DNA of 64,000 nt from Synanceia verrucosa (lineage: Eukaryota > Chordata > Actinopteri > Perciformes > Synanceiidae). The notes beneath the pieces are model-generated. The model was given only the letters and a program-made list of their open reading frames with translations, ran no database searches and was not told the origin of the DNA. The stretch lies in assembly GCA_029721515.1 (NCBI GenBank), contig CM056553.1:8506349-8570348 (forward strand), in the 5' to 3' direction. The position numbers and the translations under genes were made by a program. Of this stretch, positions 48,601 to 57,600 are shown in pieces. Each line of letters starts with the position of its first letter. Positions within the stretch are counted from its first letter, which is position 1.

Positions 48601-51600
48601 AAGATCTATAAAAAAAAAAACAATCCCCACATAATGACCAAGGAAAACAAAAAGAAAAAAGCTAGGAAAAAGGAAAAAGCTAAATCCACATTCAGGCTGA
48701 GAATAAAAGCCAGATCATACCGACATTTACAGAAGATGAAAAAATGTCTGTAAATTATACGATCACCGACTTTGAAGAACAAACCACATTCAGCAGCTCG
48801 ATGCGGCAAAATTCAATTAAGTCATATTTTAAACATAGCACTTATGACCTAAAAATGCTAAAGCTTAATGCATGAATAATGATAACTTGGAGCAATGTGC
48901 TCAGATCGTTTTTCCTTAGATAAATGTTAATATCAAAACCATTCCATGCATGAAAATGAAATCCTTTTGGCCACAAAGTGATTGCAAATCATCTCATGTG
49001 GAAGGTCCCCTGGATTGCAGAAATCACTTATTCAACACAGATGAGTGTTGACTGATCTAATCTCCAATAGATCGGGCCTCTCATCCATGATGAATGTGAT
49101 TAGCAGGGTCTATGAAGAGTGAACCAGCTAATCACTGAGGATGCTGGATTTCCCGTCTGTCTGCTAGAAAGGCTTCGTAATCGCCGTTACTGATGCTCCC
49201 ACCCCTGCAGATATCGATACTCCCAAAAGAACTGCAGTTGAACTTGAGGCGCAACACGGGGGCTTCTCATACATGATGAAAAGGATTTGGTTACTGGTTG
49301 AGTGCAGTAACACAGATTTTCCATCAGCTTTCTCTCACTGACAAACAGAATACAAGTTGAAACGGGGCAGTGAAATCACTGATACTCAACAGGAAAATCT
49401 GTTGTTTGGTATAACAAACAGTTAATAAAGAAGTCCATCCATACTGAGAGCTCTCATTTCCTAAATTCAGAGTTTGAGATCTGGTTTTCAGCCTCTCAAG
49501 GGCCAAAATAAACATAAAAAACTCTTACAACCATCTGCCTTTTATCAATAAGCCTTGTGAGGAAATACATACCCATATATACATATCAGTATACAGTATA
49601 TACCCATATATATAACCGTACCGACAACAACACAAGATCTGTGTGAAGGAAGAAAGAGTGGAGTGAGGTTTCTCAGCAGGGTTTCTGCTGGTCTCAGTCT
49701 GCATGACGAAGTCAGGAACTCAGCAATTTGGGAAGACATCAGCGTTCAGTCAGCATCTCTGCTTCATATTTCTGATGCCTCCTAATAGTATAATGATATG
49801 ATGAGAACATGGTGATGCTGATCAGCAGAACCATAACAATCCAAATCAGAATGTTATTCTAGTTGAAAAGATGCGTGAGCTAATGTGTGTATCCCTCCCT
49901 CTGCCTCCACTTTCCTTTAAATGTGACTGGGAAAGGAAAATGTTGACCTCCAGAGTTGGCAGACTAAACTACTTTTGAGTTAAGACGGACAGAAAAATAA
50001 AAGGTGGTGCAAAAACAGCTTACGATGGCAAGAAAAAGGTTTGTTGGCCGATGCAACAAAGAGCCCCAAATTAACTGACCTTTTCGGTCCACGAGTGTTT
50101 GATGGAGATGATGGGGGGAGGTGGGGTAGCAGGTGCAGTGCAGCAGCATGTGTCATATTTTCAATAAATTCATGTCTTTTTGTTTTGCAACACAACAGTT
50201 TGCAGGAATGAGCTGATTTGTTCTCAGCAACTGATCCCCGATGCTTAGCACATTTTATGTAAATGCACCATGTGGAACATTCAGCTGAACCATTCATGAC
50301 TTCCTGATTGAATTACAAGAAATACATGACATCATGCAAAATATGAAAGCACTTGTGAACAAGCCAGGTGATTGCGTCAGGTTTACCTGCTTTATATGTG
50401 CATAAACATTTAGAATTGCAGAGTGGCTGTTCCCAGACAGTTAAAAAAAACAAATCTGTTTTTGTCAACCAAATTCTAACTCGATACCAGGGTCCCTTTG
50501 AGTAACTGTGAGACGGACACTTCAAGGCTGATTGTTTTAAAATGCAGACAGAGAAACTGAGGAGGGAGAGGAGGAGTTCAGTGGGTTCAGGGCAGAAAAG
50601 CAAGGAACAATGAAAAAAACAGGAGGGAAAGATCAGATATTAGAAGGTTATCAAGAGGATTAATGTTCGAAAACAGCATATTTAGAATTATAATTTATAT
50701 TTATAATTTATTTGCACATATTGCTGAACAACTAAAATTATGTTTTGAATCTAAAATGTATTTTTTTCCTTCATGTGCTTTTATTCTACTGTGGATAAAT
50801 ACGGAGGCTCTAAAGCAAACACAGACTGATTCTCAGTCCAGCCCCATCCCACAGGCCAGCCGTCTGTGTGGCCACCCACTGGTCTGCTGCACTAACACAG
50901 GCCATCGCCATCCATCACCTCGACTGGCTAAACACCCTTTTATAGTCCAGAGGTCTGCCACAGGGAGGAGGCTTCAACCGTCGGGGGAACTGTTATTCAG
51001 AAGACAAACTACATTTACACACAGTCTAGTAAACAGGTTTAGTCCATTCACATCACACATGAACAAAGAAAAGAGGCACACATGGAGATATATCACACAG
51101 AGAAACATACATCACTGCCAGCACTATGTAACACACTAGGACTTCCCTATCTCAGTCTATTTGTCATTTTTTTCCATTGGGAACTCAGCTGACTGATACA
51201 TTTAGATTATTTTAAGTGACTTGTCACTTTTTCTGGTGTTTTTTTTTAATGTAAAACTATTGCAGTCGTGCATCCTTCTTCATTCAAGCTAAATGTATAT
51301 CTGTGCAGATGCTGGCACTATCTTCGAAGCTCAAATGAATGTTTCATCTTCCCTTGAAGATAATTATGAAATATCTCTCTGGATTGTGTTCAGCAGTTTA
51401 AAAGAGTAAGAGACTCACATGTTCAATTTGATAATTAAAGTGAGACTATATGTCCAAATGTCTTTTCAAATTTTGGGAAAAAAAAGGCACTATACCACCT
51501 TCAGCACTGGATATGTGAGTGAGAACGGAGGAGAAGGTGAATGAGGGGTTAAGGCTGGATGGTGAGGGTTTAACTGAAGAAAAGGGAGGACAGGAGAACA

Positions 51601-54030
51601 AAAGAGCTTGATGTGGATTCACACTGACGGTAACGTTATGCACAGTTGGGCTGCAGGGCTGCTGCTGCTCAGCTTCAGGTCAGGGAGAGGGGATGCTACA
51701 TGGTGTCAGGTTGAGCATGTGCAGCTGGAGGGTAATGTGTGATGGACAACATATGCAACCTTGTTGCCTGGACACCAGCGCTTAGCCTGGGACATTTGCT
51801 AAAGGCTGAATGCAGCAGGGAGCATCAATGCTTGTTTCCCTTTATTCCTCACATAGTGAATCCCCAAACCACCTGCATCCCTGATACATTTCTCCAGTTC
51901 TGGTTCAGAGCAATACTTCAATCAATTATCAAACTTCAATCAATTATAAAACCAACGAGACTGCTGTATGACTGATCTCACAGCAATATTCAATAATATG
52001 ATAACACCACATAGGGGAAATTACTTGTTTTTTGCCCTTCCACAGAGTACCGTGCTCATTTTCTACACTGACGACAAGCTAGAAAGATGTTCCAAAAGTA
52101 AGTGAAGTTAAACTTTTAATCAGCTTTTCCTTCTGCACCATACTGTGACACTTCATAATGAGTCATAATGCACACAACAAACATGCAAGCACATCTGAAA
52201 ATGTTTTATAGGAGTGGTAAAAATAAAATAAATGCCTAAATGCCTAAATGAATGTGTGGTTGTGTTTTGCGAAAAGGACTATAAACTATAAACTCAAAAA
52301 ATGCTGCGGCGTCGTGGAGCTTTTGTTTTAGTTCACCTTGAAGATGAAGACTTGTTTGAATAAAGTCCCCAGGCAGAAACTTTCCTAGCAGGATATCTGA
52401 AAAAGCAAAAGGTGAGATCAATCAAAAGCACCCCCCGCTACTTTCTAACTCTGGGTAATTGGTAGGTGGAGGTGAGATTAGTACAGACAAACAGCTTCTG
52501 CAGCACACGAGTCAGATTACACAAAGAGACTTGCACTGGAAGTTTGTTGTGTGGATGTAAATGCACTTGATGTGGTTAATTGTTGGGCAGGAAGAGCAGA
52601 GAAACAAGTAAAGAGGAACAACACATTGTTGACTGATGTTTTTCACATTGGTACCAAGTCAGAACAAAGTTTATATGAAATAAACGGACCTGAAACATGT
52701 AACAAAAGCATGATCTCTTCACAGAGATGAAAAATCCAAACAAATATACATGCTGACATGTATATTTGCCATAACCACATCTTTTTTTTGCATCCAGTGC
52801 AGATTAACTCTAGAGCTGAAAGGTTAGTCGAACAAAAGAAAATAAAAAGGCTTTAGGTTATTGATTAATGAGTTCAGTAGCATTTCAAGCTAAAATGCCA
52901 AACATTCTCTGGTTACAGCTTATTTTCTATCAGGTTTCCTATAACTATCTTTATTTGGTCTTAGTCAACTAAGATGTCTTTAGTCAATTAGTCCACTTTT
53001 TCATGAATGACTTATTTTCAAGAAAAAAAGCACACCTCTGGTGCAGGGCTGGGACGATGACCACATCACTGCGGTCATGTGATGTCTACCGCGGTATTGA
53101 GCTCATTACCGTCATCACCGCAATATGGTAAAATAATAAAATAAATATCTCTATATATTTGCATATGGTGTTTGATTTCTTATTATCATTAATTATTTTG
53201 AGGTTTCAGTACTTTTCATGATTAAATTGAATATATATACACACACACGCACGCACACACTCTCACAGACATAATACACAGTCATAAAAGACAGAAGCAT
53301 TGCATAAACAGAGTTCAAATTCAATAGTAAGTGCTTATAGCAGACACACCCCTCTTATGTAGTACTGTCCATAGTTTTTTTAAGCTGCTCTGTTGACTTG
53401 ACTTCATTCAATAACACTGTGTTGCCAATTTGGGCACATTTTATGCCAGAGGACAAGGAGCGATCAGCGGTGATTGTAGTGGGGGTTGCGGGATTGCCGC
53501 GATCACGGAGGCTTGCGGCGATCGCACTGTGGTAAACCGTGATCACGGTAATAAAAAAATTCCATGCCGTCACAGCCCTACTCTGGTGAACACAGGATTT
53601 CAGATTTTGTGTGATTCTACAAAGAGAAGCTCAGTATTATAGATCCAACACTTAAATCAACTAATCGGCTATTAAGAATTTCTCTGTGGACAGCCCTAAG
53701 ATTTGAATCATTCATCGTTTCGTAACACGTCACATCTTATGGTTTAGGGAAAGCAGTGAGTTGATGTTGAAAGCTTCTGAATAATGTGTACGGTCCTACT
53801 AATTCTTTTCTTCCAGTGGAGGAGACAGTTAGGGGTGGCAGAAGGTGCAGGATTAGCATGATATTTTGACTCACTGGGGTTCGGAGGGAACAGGGTGCAG
53901 CTCTTGCAGTGGATGATCTCCTTGACAACAGGTACATCCTGGGAGAGGGGCGCAGGCACCATACCGAGGCCAGGCATCATGGGATTCAGGGGGGTGATTC
54001 CAGCCATCATGCCAAGGCTGGGATCAAAAT
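19150..54030 (-). CDS. enox2: enox2-like gene, 11 coding exons, 5' end outside the window
   Basis: The eleven minus-strand exons (54030-53875, 48029-47823, 45112-44879, 43654-43442, 40983-40877, 35748-35634, 33149-32962, 30360-30220, 24913-24808, 22839-22754, 19281-19150) total 1685 nt. With one base from the upstream exon they give 561 codons plus TAG, and every junction is in phase. The product is an ecto-NOX disulfide-thiol exchanger: in mammals a cell-surface or secreted protein with alternating NADH/hydroquinone oxidase and thiol-exchange activity. Order of parts: Pro/Met-rich N-terminal segment, RRM, acidic/Arg-rich helical region, coiled coil, variable linker, HVH-containing C-terminal domain. 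I prefer ENOX2 over ENOX1 because of GYRIRLGSSTDKKDTGR, HECS, EREALLVG and SIEYICSYLQRLD. Human ENOX2 is about 610 residues, so some 50 N-terminal residues are missing. The terminal 43 residues are more divergent than the core. Confidence 0.9.
21981..22405. mobile_element. MITE-like element with imperfect 23-bp terminal inverted repeats
   Basis: The left end (21982-22004, aggctccgtccac and onward) matches the reverse complement of the right end (22381-22403) at 19 of 23 positions, with the shared inner core gacaacgg. It has no coding capacity and no clear flanking duplication. The interior has the palindromes tcacgtga (22193-22200) and tgacgtca (22206-22213). Confidence 0.7.
22206..22213. promoter_or_regulatory. 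Full CRE palindrome TGACGTCA
   Basis: A perfect cAMP-response-element core lies 5 bp from the E-box palindrome TCACGTGA (22193-22200), both inside a MITE within an enox2 intron. Whether they bind factors is unknown. Confidence 0.4.
22754..22839 (-). CDS. enox2: enox2 exon encoding the HVH motif
   Basis: Acceptor tcttcctcag and donor gtgaat. Two bases complete a split Gly, then 28 codons read IISTFLHVHPFGASIEYICS and YLQRLDTK, ending in phase 0. This is the most conserved ENOX C-terminal block. The HVH triplet is the proposed copper-binding site of human ENOX2, and the cysteine of EYIC is retained. Confidence 0.95.
22840..24807. other. enox2 intron
   Basis: Contains a short CA microsatellite (23184-23208). 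Nothing else recognised. Confidence 0.7.
23184..23208. repeat. (CA)n microsatellite
   Basis: About twelve CA units. Confidence 0.95.
24808..24913 (-). CDS. enox2: enox2 exon encoding the variable linker
   Basis: The acceptor is a TG-rich tract ending gtgtgcag; the donor gtacgc is weak. Phase 0 to phase 1, 35 codons: EATASTAVSCSQEKEGPTEK, a Pro/Ser stretch, then SEREALLV. The SEREALLV-G junction is diagnostic of ENOX2. The linker is short of cysteines: one Cys here, where human ENOX2 has a CASRLC pair. The exon is not evident from reading-frame length because other frames are longer. Confidence 0.93.
24914..30219. other. enox2 intron
   Basis: The intron is 5.3 kb with a purine-rich patch near 25570-25650. 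About 27480-27900 looks like unique, non-repetitive sequence rich in attaat/ttaatt motifs and could be a conserved regulatory element. Otherwise nothing recognised. Confidence 0.6.
30220..30360 (-). CDS. enox2: enox2 coiled-coil exon
   Basis: Acceptor tttatgtgcag, donor gttagt, phase 0 at both ends, 47 codons. The protein is QLLKMREELKQREAELERSL continuing EDRQQLNNQVQNLKEGLQNL and ending QNTQVMQ: a Leu-heptad, Glu/Lys/Gln-rich coiled coil corresponding to the human segment HLLKVQEEYKKKEAELEKLK. The end (NTQVMQ) is not conserved with mammals. Confidence 0.93.
30361..32961. other. enox2 intron
   Basis: Holds the internally deleted retrotransposon copy at 31550-32171 and a short ATCA-type repeat near 32470-32490. 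Nothing else recognised. Confidence 0.7.
31550..32171 (+). mobile_element. Internally deleted non-LTR retrotransposon copy with probable target-site duplication
   Basis: The 5' part (ccttatcgtggtggagggg, then caaacagatcctaggtgagg) resembles the start, and the 3' part (tggggagagggaagtctggg to aaaatggatggatga) the end, of an abundant fish LINE. They are joined near 31938-31945 with the several kilobases of coding interior missing. cttgtctc flanks both sides (31542-31549 and 32172-32179). The overlapping frames on both strands at 31670-32260 are repeat-derived. The clade (RTE/Rex-like) is inferred from general appearance only. Confidence 0.65.
32962..33149 (-). CDS. enox2: enox2 exon: conserved ALKEENDSLR helix and following coil
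   Basis: Acceptor gaatctgtag; two bases complete a Gly codon; 62 codons; phase-0 donor gtacac (weak). Contains SQAEALKEENDSLRCQLDAY, then RNEVELLKQEQGK and QQLSFLQQALQGMQK. Nearly identical to human ENOX2 apart from Trp to Cys in DSLRC and a variable NQPISSEEDNTHS insert. A helical or coiled-coil dimerisation role is likely. Confidence 0.95.
33150..35633. other. enox2 intron
   Basis: Contains a CA microsatellite (34655-34698). Nothing else recognised. Confidence 0.7.
34655..34698. repeat. (CA)n microsatellite
   Basis: CA array with one gca interruption. Confidence 0.97.
35634..35748 (-). CDS. enox2: enox2 acidic exon (GIRREEEMEMSDDD)
   Basis: Poly-T acceptor ending ttgcag, weak donor gtactg, phase 0 to 1, 38 codons: EIRNMHNEQLMGIRREEEME, then MSDDDMEDSPDSKDSEDS. 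The first half is almost invariant in ENOX proteins. In human ENOX2 the acidic tail includes EEMTE, reported as the inhibitor-binding motif; here it is replaced by a Ser/Asp/Lys run with possible casein-kinase-type sites. Confidence 0.95.
36120..37062. mobile_element. Nonautonomous hAT-like element, 943 bp
   Basis: Ends are tagggatgtcc...atattgg on the left and, reverse-complemented, tagggatgctcgatattgg on the right. Flanks attaaatg (36112-36119) and atgaaatg (37063-37070) match at 7 of 8, consistent with the 8-bp duplication of hAT transposons. The interior has tatcggta motifs and no coding sequence. Confidence 0.75.
39519..39602. repeat. Compound microsatellite (TC)n(ACTC)n(AC)n
   Basis: Three abutting simple repeats: a TC run, about eight ACTC units, then about 22 AC units. 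Confidence 0.97.
40877..40983 (-). CDS. enox2: enox2 exon (KQKAWDHFSKAQRKN)
   Basis: Acceptor cgccacag; two bases complete Phe; 35 codons; phase-0 donor gttggt (weak). Reads EQIVSVFQAASKQKAWDHFS then KAQRKNLDMWRKQAE. The KAWDHFSKAQRKN block is a hallmark of the ENOX family. WRK is ENOX1-like here, whereas human ENOX2 has WCK, so this fish gene keeps a mixture of paralogue-specific residues. Confidence 0.96.
40984..43441. other. enox2 intron
   Basis: A GT-rich imperfect microsatellite lies near 41107-41170. Nothing else recognised. Confidence 0.7.
43442..43654 (-). CDS. enox2: enox2 exon (ERGEVNRRNANNFYSMIQ)
   Basis: Acceptor ccggacag, strong donor gtgagt, 71 codons counting split ends (phase 1 at both ends). 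Contains DSKFPEAVRVLLTWLERGEV and NRRNANNFYSMIQSSNGHIR, then KEVEEAKEKFKTALAGILGQ. Strongly conserved helical region between the RRM and the acidic exon. Confidence 0.96.
43655..44878. other. enox2 intron
   Basis: Short A-rich stretch near 43956-43980 and a purine-rich patch near 44480-44560. No gene. Confidence 0.7.
44879..45112 (-). CDS. enox2: enox2 exon: end of RRM and Arg/Glu-rich helix
   Basis: Acceptor tgtcaaatag, unusual donor gttggc, phase 1 at both ends, 78 codons. Contains GYRIRLGSSTDKKDTGRLHV (last strand of the RRM), DFAQARDDLYEWECHQRMLA, REERHRRKIEEDRLRPPSPP and HYSEHECSQLGDKIK. Nearly identical to human ENOX2 until the last dozen residues. Confidence 0.97.
45113..47822. other. 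enox2 intron
   Basis: No exon, RNA gene or named repeat recognised in this 2.7-kb intron. Confidence 0.7.
47823..48029 (-). CDS. enox2: enox2 exon encoding the RNA recognition motif core
   Basis: Acceptor cttttgaacag, donor gtaaga, phase 1 at both ends, 207 nt. Two bases complete Asn of NPNLPPPATRDRPPGCKT; then the RNP2-like VFVGGL, a helix with PENATEQLIMEVFGQCGDIT, RNP1-like KNFCHIRF and DKALFLSG. This is a complete RRM core apart from its final strand in the next exon. Whether ENOX proteins bind RNA is not established. CGDITAIRKS resembles ENOX1 and DKALFLSG resembles ENOX2. Confidence 0.97.
52811..53698. mobile_element. Outer hAT-like relic interrupted by a second element
   Basis: Left end tagagctg and right end cagcccta are 7/8 inverted repeats of the hAT type, and the interior carries inverted ggttagtcga / ctaatcggct motifs near the ends. 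No target duplication is visible, so the boundaries are uncertain. Confidence 0.4.
53044..53580. mobile_element. Nonautonomous hAT transposon with perfect 8-bp target duplication
   Basis: Ends cagggctgggacg and, reverse-complemented, tagggctgtgacgg. ctctggtg flanks it exactly on both sides (53036-53043 and 53581-53588). The interior is rich in gcggt/accgc and cgatcac palindromic motifs and has no transposase. It sits inside the 52811-53698 relic, so it is the younger insertion. Confidence 0.9.
53875..54030 (-). CDS. enox2: enox2 exon: Pro/Met-rich N-terminal segment
   Basis: Acceptor ctgctgcctccag, strong donor gtgagt, 156 nt, phase 1 at both ends. Reads (D)FDPSLGMMAGITPLNPMMPG, then GMVPAPLSQDVPVVKEIIHC and KSCTLFPPNP. 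The VVKEIIHCKSCTLFP block is invariant in ENOX proteins, and its CxxC pair is intact. It is the most 5' exon visible. Because it begins with two bases of a split Asp codon, at least one more coding exon lies upstream; the conserved SDPTAWATAMNNLG exon is not found up to 64000. Confidence 0.96.
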
Positions 54031-54392
54031 CTGGAGGCAGCAGAGAAATAAGAATGAGATCACAAAGCTACACCCTCGACAGAAACATCTAAACACAGAC
54101 TTGTTTCTAGGGTTAACCTTTGGTCGGTGTCACTCAAGCCCACACTGAATCTTTTAAGTTGGGTATTTATTCACTGCGTGATTCTTCTGTCAACACCAGT
54201 CATAATGGAATACACAACCACTCATGAATAAATCATTGCATAAACAACATGTATACTTCAAGATGTTTTCACTGAGTCACTCGCTCTGTCACTCCTGCTG
54301 CTTGAGTGATGACCTCCAGATAACGTACACAGTTGGGTCCAGAGCTTACGTAAGAGAGACGCTTTCTTTACAACATTGACTGCACCTGCAAA

Positions 54393-54414
54393 CGCGCACG
54401 CACACAGGCACGCA

Positions 54415-54472
<58 letters not shown>
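54393..54472. repeat. (GCAC)n(CA)n microsatellite
   Basis: About seven GCAC tetramers followed by about twenty CA units. Confidence 0.97.
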
Positions 54473-54474
<2 letters not shown>

Positions 54475-54609
54475 TTTATGTGCACACATGTCCCAGTATG
54501 GAGCTTTTTGAAATGGAAATCATGCTGCCCTCTAGTATGTGCCTCAACATCGCTTGCAGAGGATTTGTAGTTGACAATTATGCTGCAGGGTGTGTAATGT
54601 TTATGCACC

Positions 54610-54647
54610 TGTGTGTGTGTGTGTGTGTGCGTGTGTGCGTGTGTGTG

Positions 54648-54679
<32 letters not shown>

Positions 54680-54680
54680 C
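54610..54680. repeat. (GT)n microsatellite with GC interruptions
   Basis: GT array with four gc interruptions, complementary to the CA array 137 bp away. Confidence 0.97.
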
Positions 54681-57600
54681 AGGAGCTCTGCTCTGCTAAA
54701 CAAATCCTCCACTGGAGATTATCCACACACTGTAACATACTAGACATGTCATGGAATGAATCTGTGGCAGAAGCTGTTATTTGCAGACCGTAAGACAGTT
54801 GCTGAAATCAGAATGATGACATGCTTAAATAAACAAGCAACACAATGACAAGTGGATTCTGAGAGAAACACAACAGCTCAGCCATTAATTCCACCTTTAC
54901 AAAGATGGGTGTCACATTTTGAGGGATCTATGAGAAGAACTGGAATATAATATTCATAAGTATGTTTTCATTAGGAGCATGTTTTCTTTAGCTGGGAATG
55001 AATCATTTATGTCCCTACAGAGAGAGTCTGCCATGTTTCTACAGTAGCCCAAACAGACACACTAAACAGTGGCTCTTCAGAGAGCCTTTCATGTTTTTCT
55101 ATGCTACCTGAAGACCACTGTAGACCACCAAACCTCCAGCCATCTGACTTCCATTGCACGTAAACAGCATTACCTCGGCAGCTCACATCACCAAAGTCTT
55201 AGAAAAGCAGGAGCAGGGGAAGGGTACTGCATACATTTATCACTGAGATTGTACTTTGCGTTTCTAATATTCTTCCCCCTTCATGATTGTGAATATAGAC
55301 ACAACAGCTCGATAGGATGCAGTCCAGTTCAACACCACCACTCTGACCTCAGTAATAAACACATACTGTTGTTGAATTAACACCTCTCAGAGAGTTTGAA
55401 CCCAAACTGACCATCACAAGCTTCAAAAACTCTGAAAGACTTTGACTTTCTGTACCTGTAAATAAATATTCACTTTGAGTCTGGTGTGATATTCCCTTCA
55501 AACAGAGAAAGACAGCAGTAAGCATTAAGAGGCTAACTTTTCTGATCTTCAACAGCAACACATCCAGTGAGAGAGAAATAATACAAAATCTAACTGGAGG
55601 AAGAGACTTATTTCCTTATAAGTGAGTTTCTCTCAATCTACTATAGGAGAGAGAATGGATGAATTAAATTACACCCAGTGAAGGAGAATAGAGAAATATG
55701 CACATTACAGAAGAGTCAGAATAGGTCCCCGGAGCCAGAGAGGGTGTAATAAAGACGAAGGACAAAAATGAGGAGAAACAGAGGCCGGATAGAGAAAAAG
55801 AGTGAGGCGAACTACACCAAAGGCACATATATGTAAACCATATGTCTACTGGTGAGTTAGAGGGAACAGGTGATAAGAAAATCCTGGTAGGCAGGAGACT
55901 GATGGCTTCTTCTGCAGGTTAAGGAGAAGTAAAGGAAGAAGGATAGTAGGAAGGAAGATAAGGAAGGGTGGATGGAAGATGGAGGCTGGTGCAATACCCT
56001 GAATGCCAAACGCCTTACATAAAGAAGTGCTGAGGAAACAGCTGTGTGTTAAAGGATTACAATTACCAGAATAAACACCTGTTACTTTTTGTATTAAAGT
56101 TAATTCAATGATAGTCTTTCAAACACTGCAAAAACCATGAACATATTCAAAATATTTTTTTGTGAATGTTGATTAGTGACACAATGTTGGTCTATTTTTC
56201 TATGCCTGTTCCACACAACACACAACTTACTGCTTCTTCTGAAGAAATAAAACTGAGCAGAATTGAGTTCAGTTTACTGGACCGGCCCTCCACAACAGTT
56301 TTTCATGTGGAAATTAAATGCCCACCCCTGTTATACACCAAGGCTGAATTTAGTGTTGTGGGGGGTTGCAGAGGACGGAAAGTGTTGTAAATATATCTTA
56401 GAAATGACATTTCTGGACATTATGCTCCATTTGCTGCCAAGCTAAAGCTCTACTGTTCCAGTGGTGAAATTAAGAAAGCCGCTCATGGGTTCCTATGTCG
56501 TGTATTGATGCAAAGCTAACTAGATTTCAGCTCACATGGAGGAAACGATCTGGTTACATGAGGACTGGCTGGTGCAACTTGACTGCAGTGCTGCTCATGT
56601 TCCCTGTGGAGTGTGTGTTGGTGCACGTGTCGACGCATTTATCCTCGTCCGTTAAGAGCTTGAGACCTGAAGCAAGCATGTAGCAGAGCCGTGTGTAATA
56701 AAGGAGATTATTTACTTCTTCCTAAGGATTTCCAGCTACAGCGTAGCGCTCTCATCTACGCTTTCAACAGTGTAGCTCGAGGATATGTTTCATCACTAAC
56801 ATGCCATTATTTCCCCCCTCCTGCCTGCAGTGCGACTCATTACAATGTGTGCTGTAAGTAGACACAGATGAACATGCATACGAGTGCACATGTATTCATG
56901 CAGGGATTTGCTGTTATGTTGCAATCTAGATATACGTTTATTTTAGTACATTTTAGTTTGAAGAAGCATCATACAGGATAAACTCTCTAACTTATGGATG
57001 TCCCATTGTAAAAAAAAAAAAAAATCCAGAAAAATACAACGTGATTAAATGTTAGTAGCACCATCCAGCAGCTCCACTAAAGTCAATGAGGTATGATGCA
57101 TGCTTTTTTATCATTTATATCATCATTTAGAGGCAAAGAAGTGAAAAGCACCAGCTTGTGAATCACTCACAAACTCACATATTAAAATCTAACAGGCCAT
57201 AGAGGGATCACTATTTCAACACATGTCAAACAGCGCCACCGACAGGAGAGGGAAGTAAGGACAGCAACAATGTTTGCTTTTATGAATCTACTTTTAATTT
57301 GAGTCCCAGGTTTTTTTTCACCTTGACCGTCAAACAAGTGAGTCTAATTGTTCATTGTCTGTTAAGAGAAAAACAATGATTTAGAGATGATTACAGCAAA
57401 ACCCGAGCTCATGGAATTCAGACAACCTTCATGGCCATCCAATTTTCATTTGGCTTCTTCACACAGCTCTTCTGAGAAAAAAATGGTTTACATTGCTGGT
57501 ACTGCTGTGAATAAGGTGCTTTCAGTGGAATGGATATGTCCCAGGTTTGAAGATGACCTGTGTGGTTAACCATCTATTTTTACTCTAGGCAGAGTAAACA

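Larger units (their letters stand above)
48030..53874. other. enox2 intron
   Basis: The right third holds nested hAT-like elements (52811-53698). The rest has no recognised exon or repeat beyond a small tandem duplication of ttcaatcaattat near 51918-51948. The segment 48970-49260 looks unique and could be a conserved noncoding element. Confidence 0.6.
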
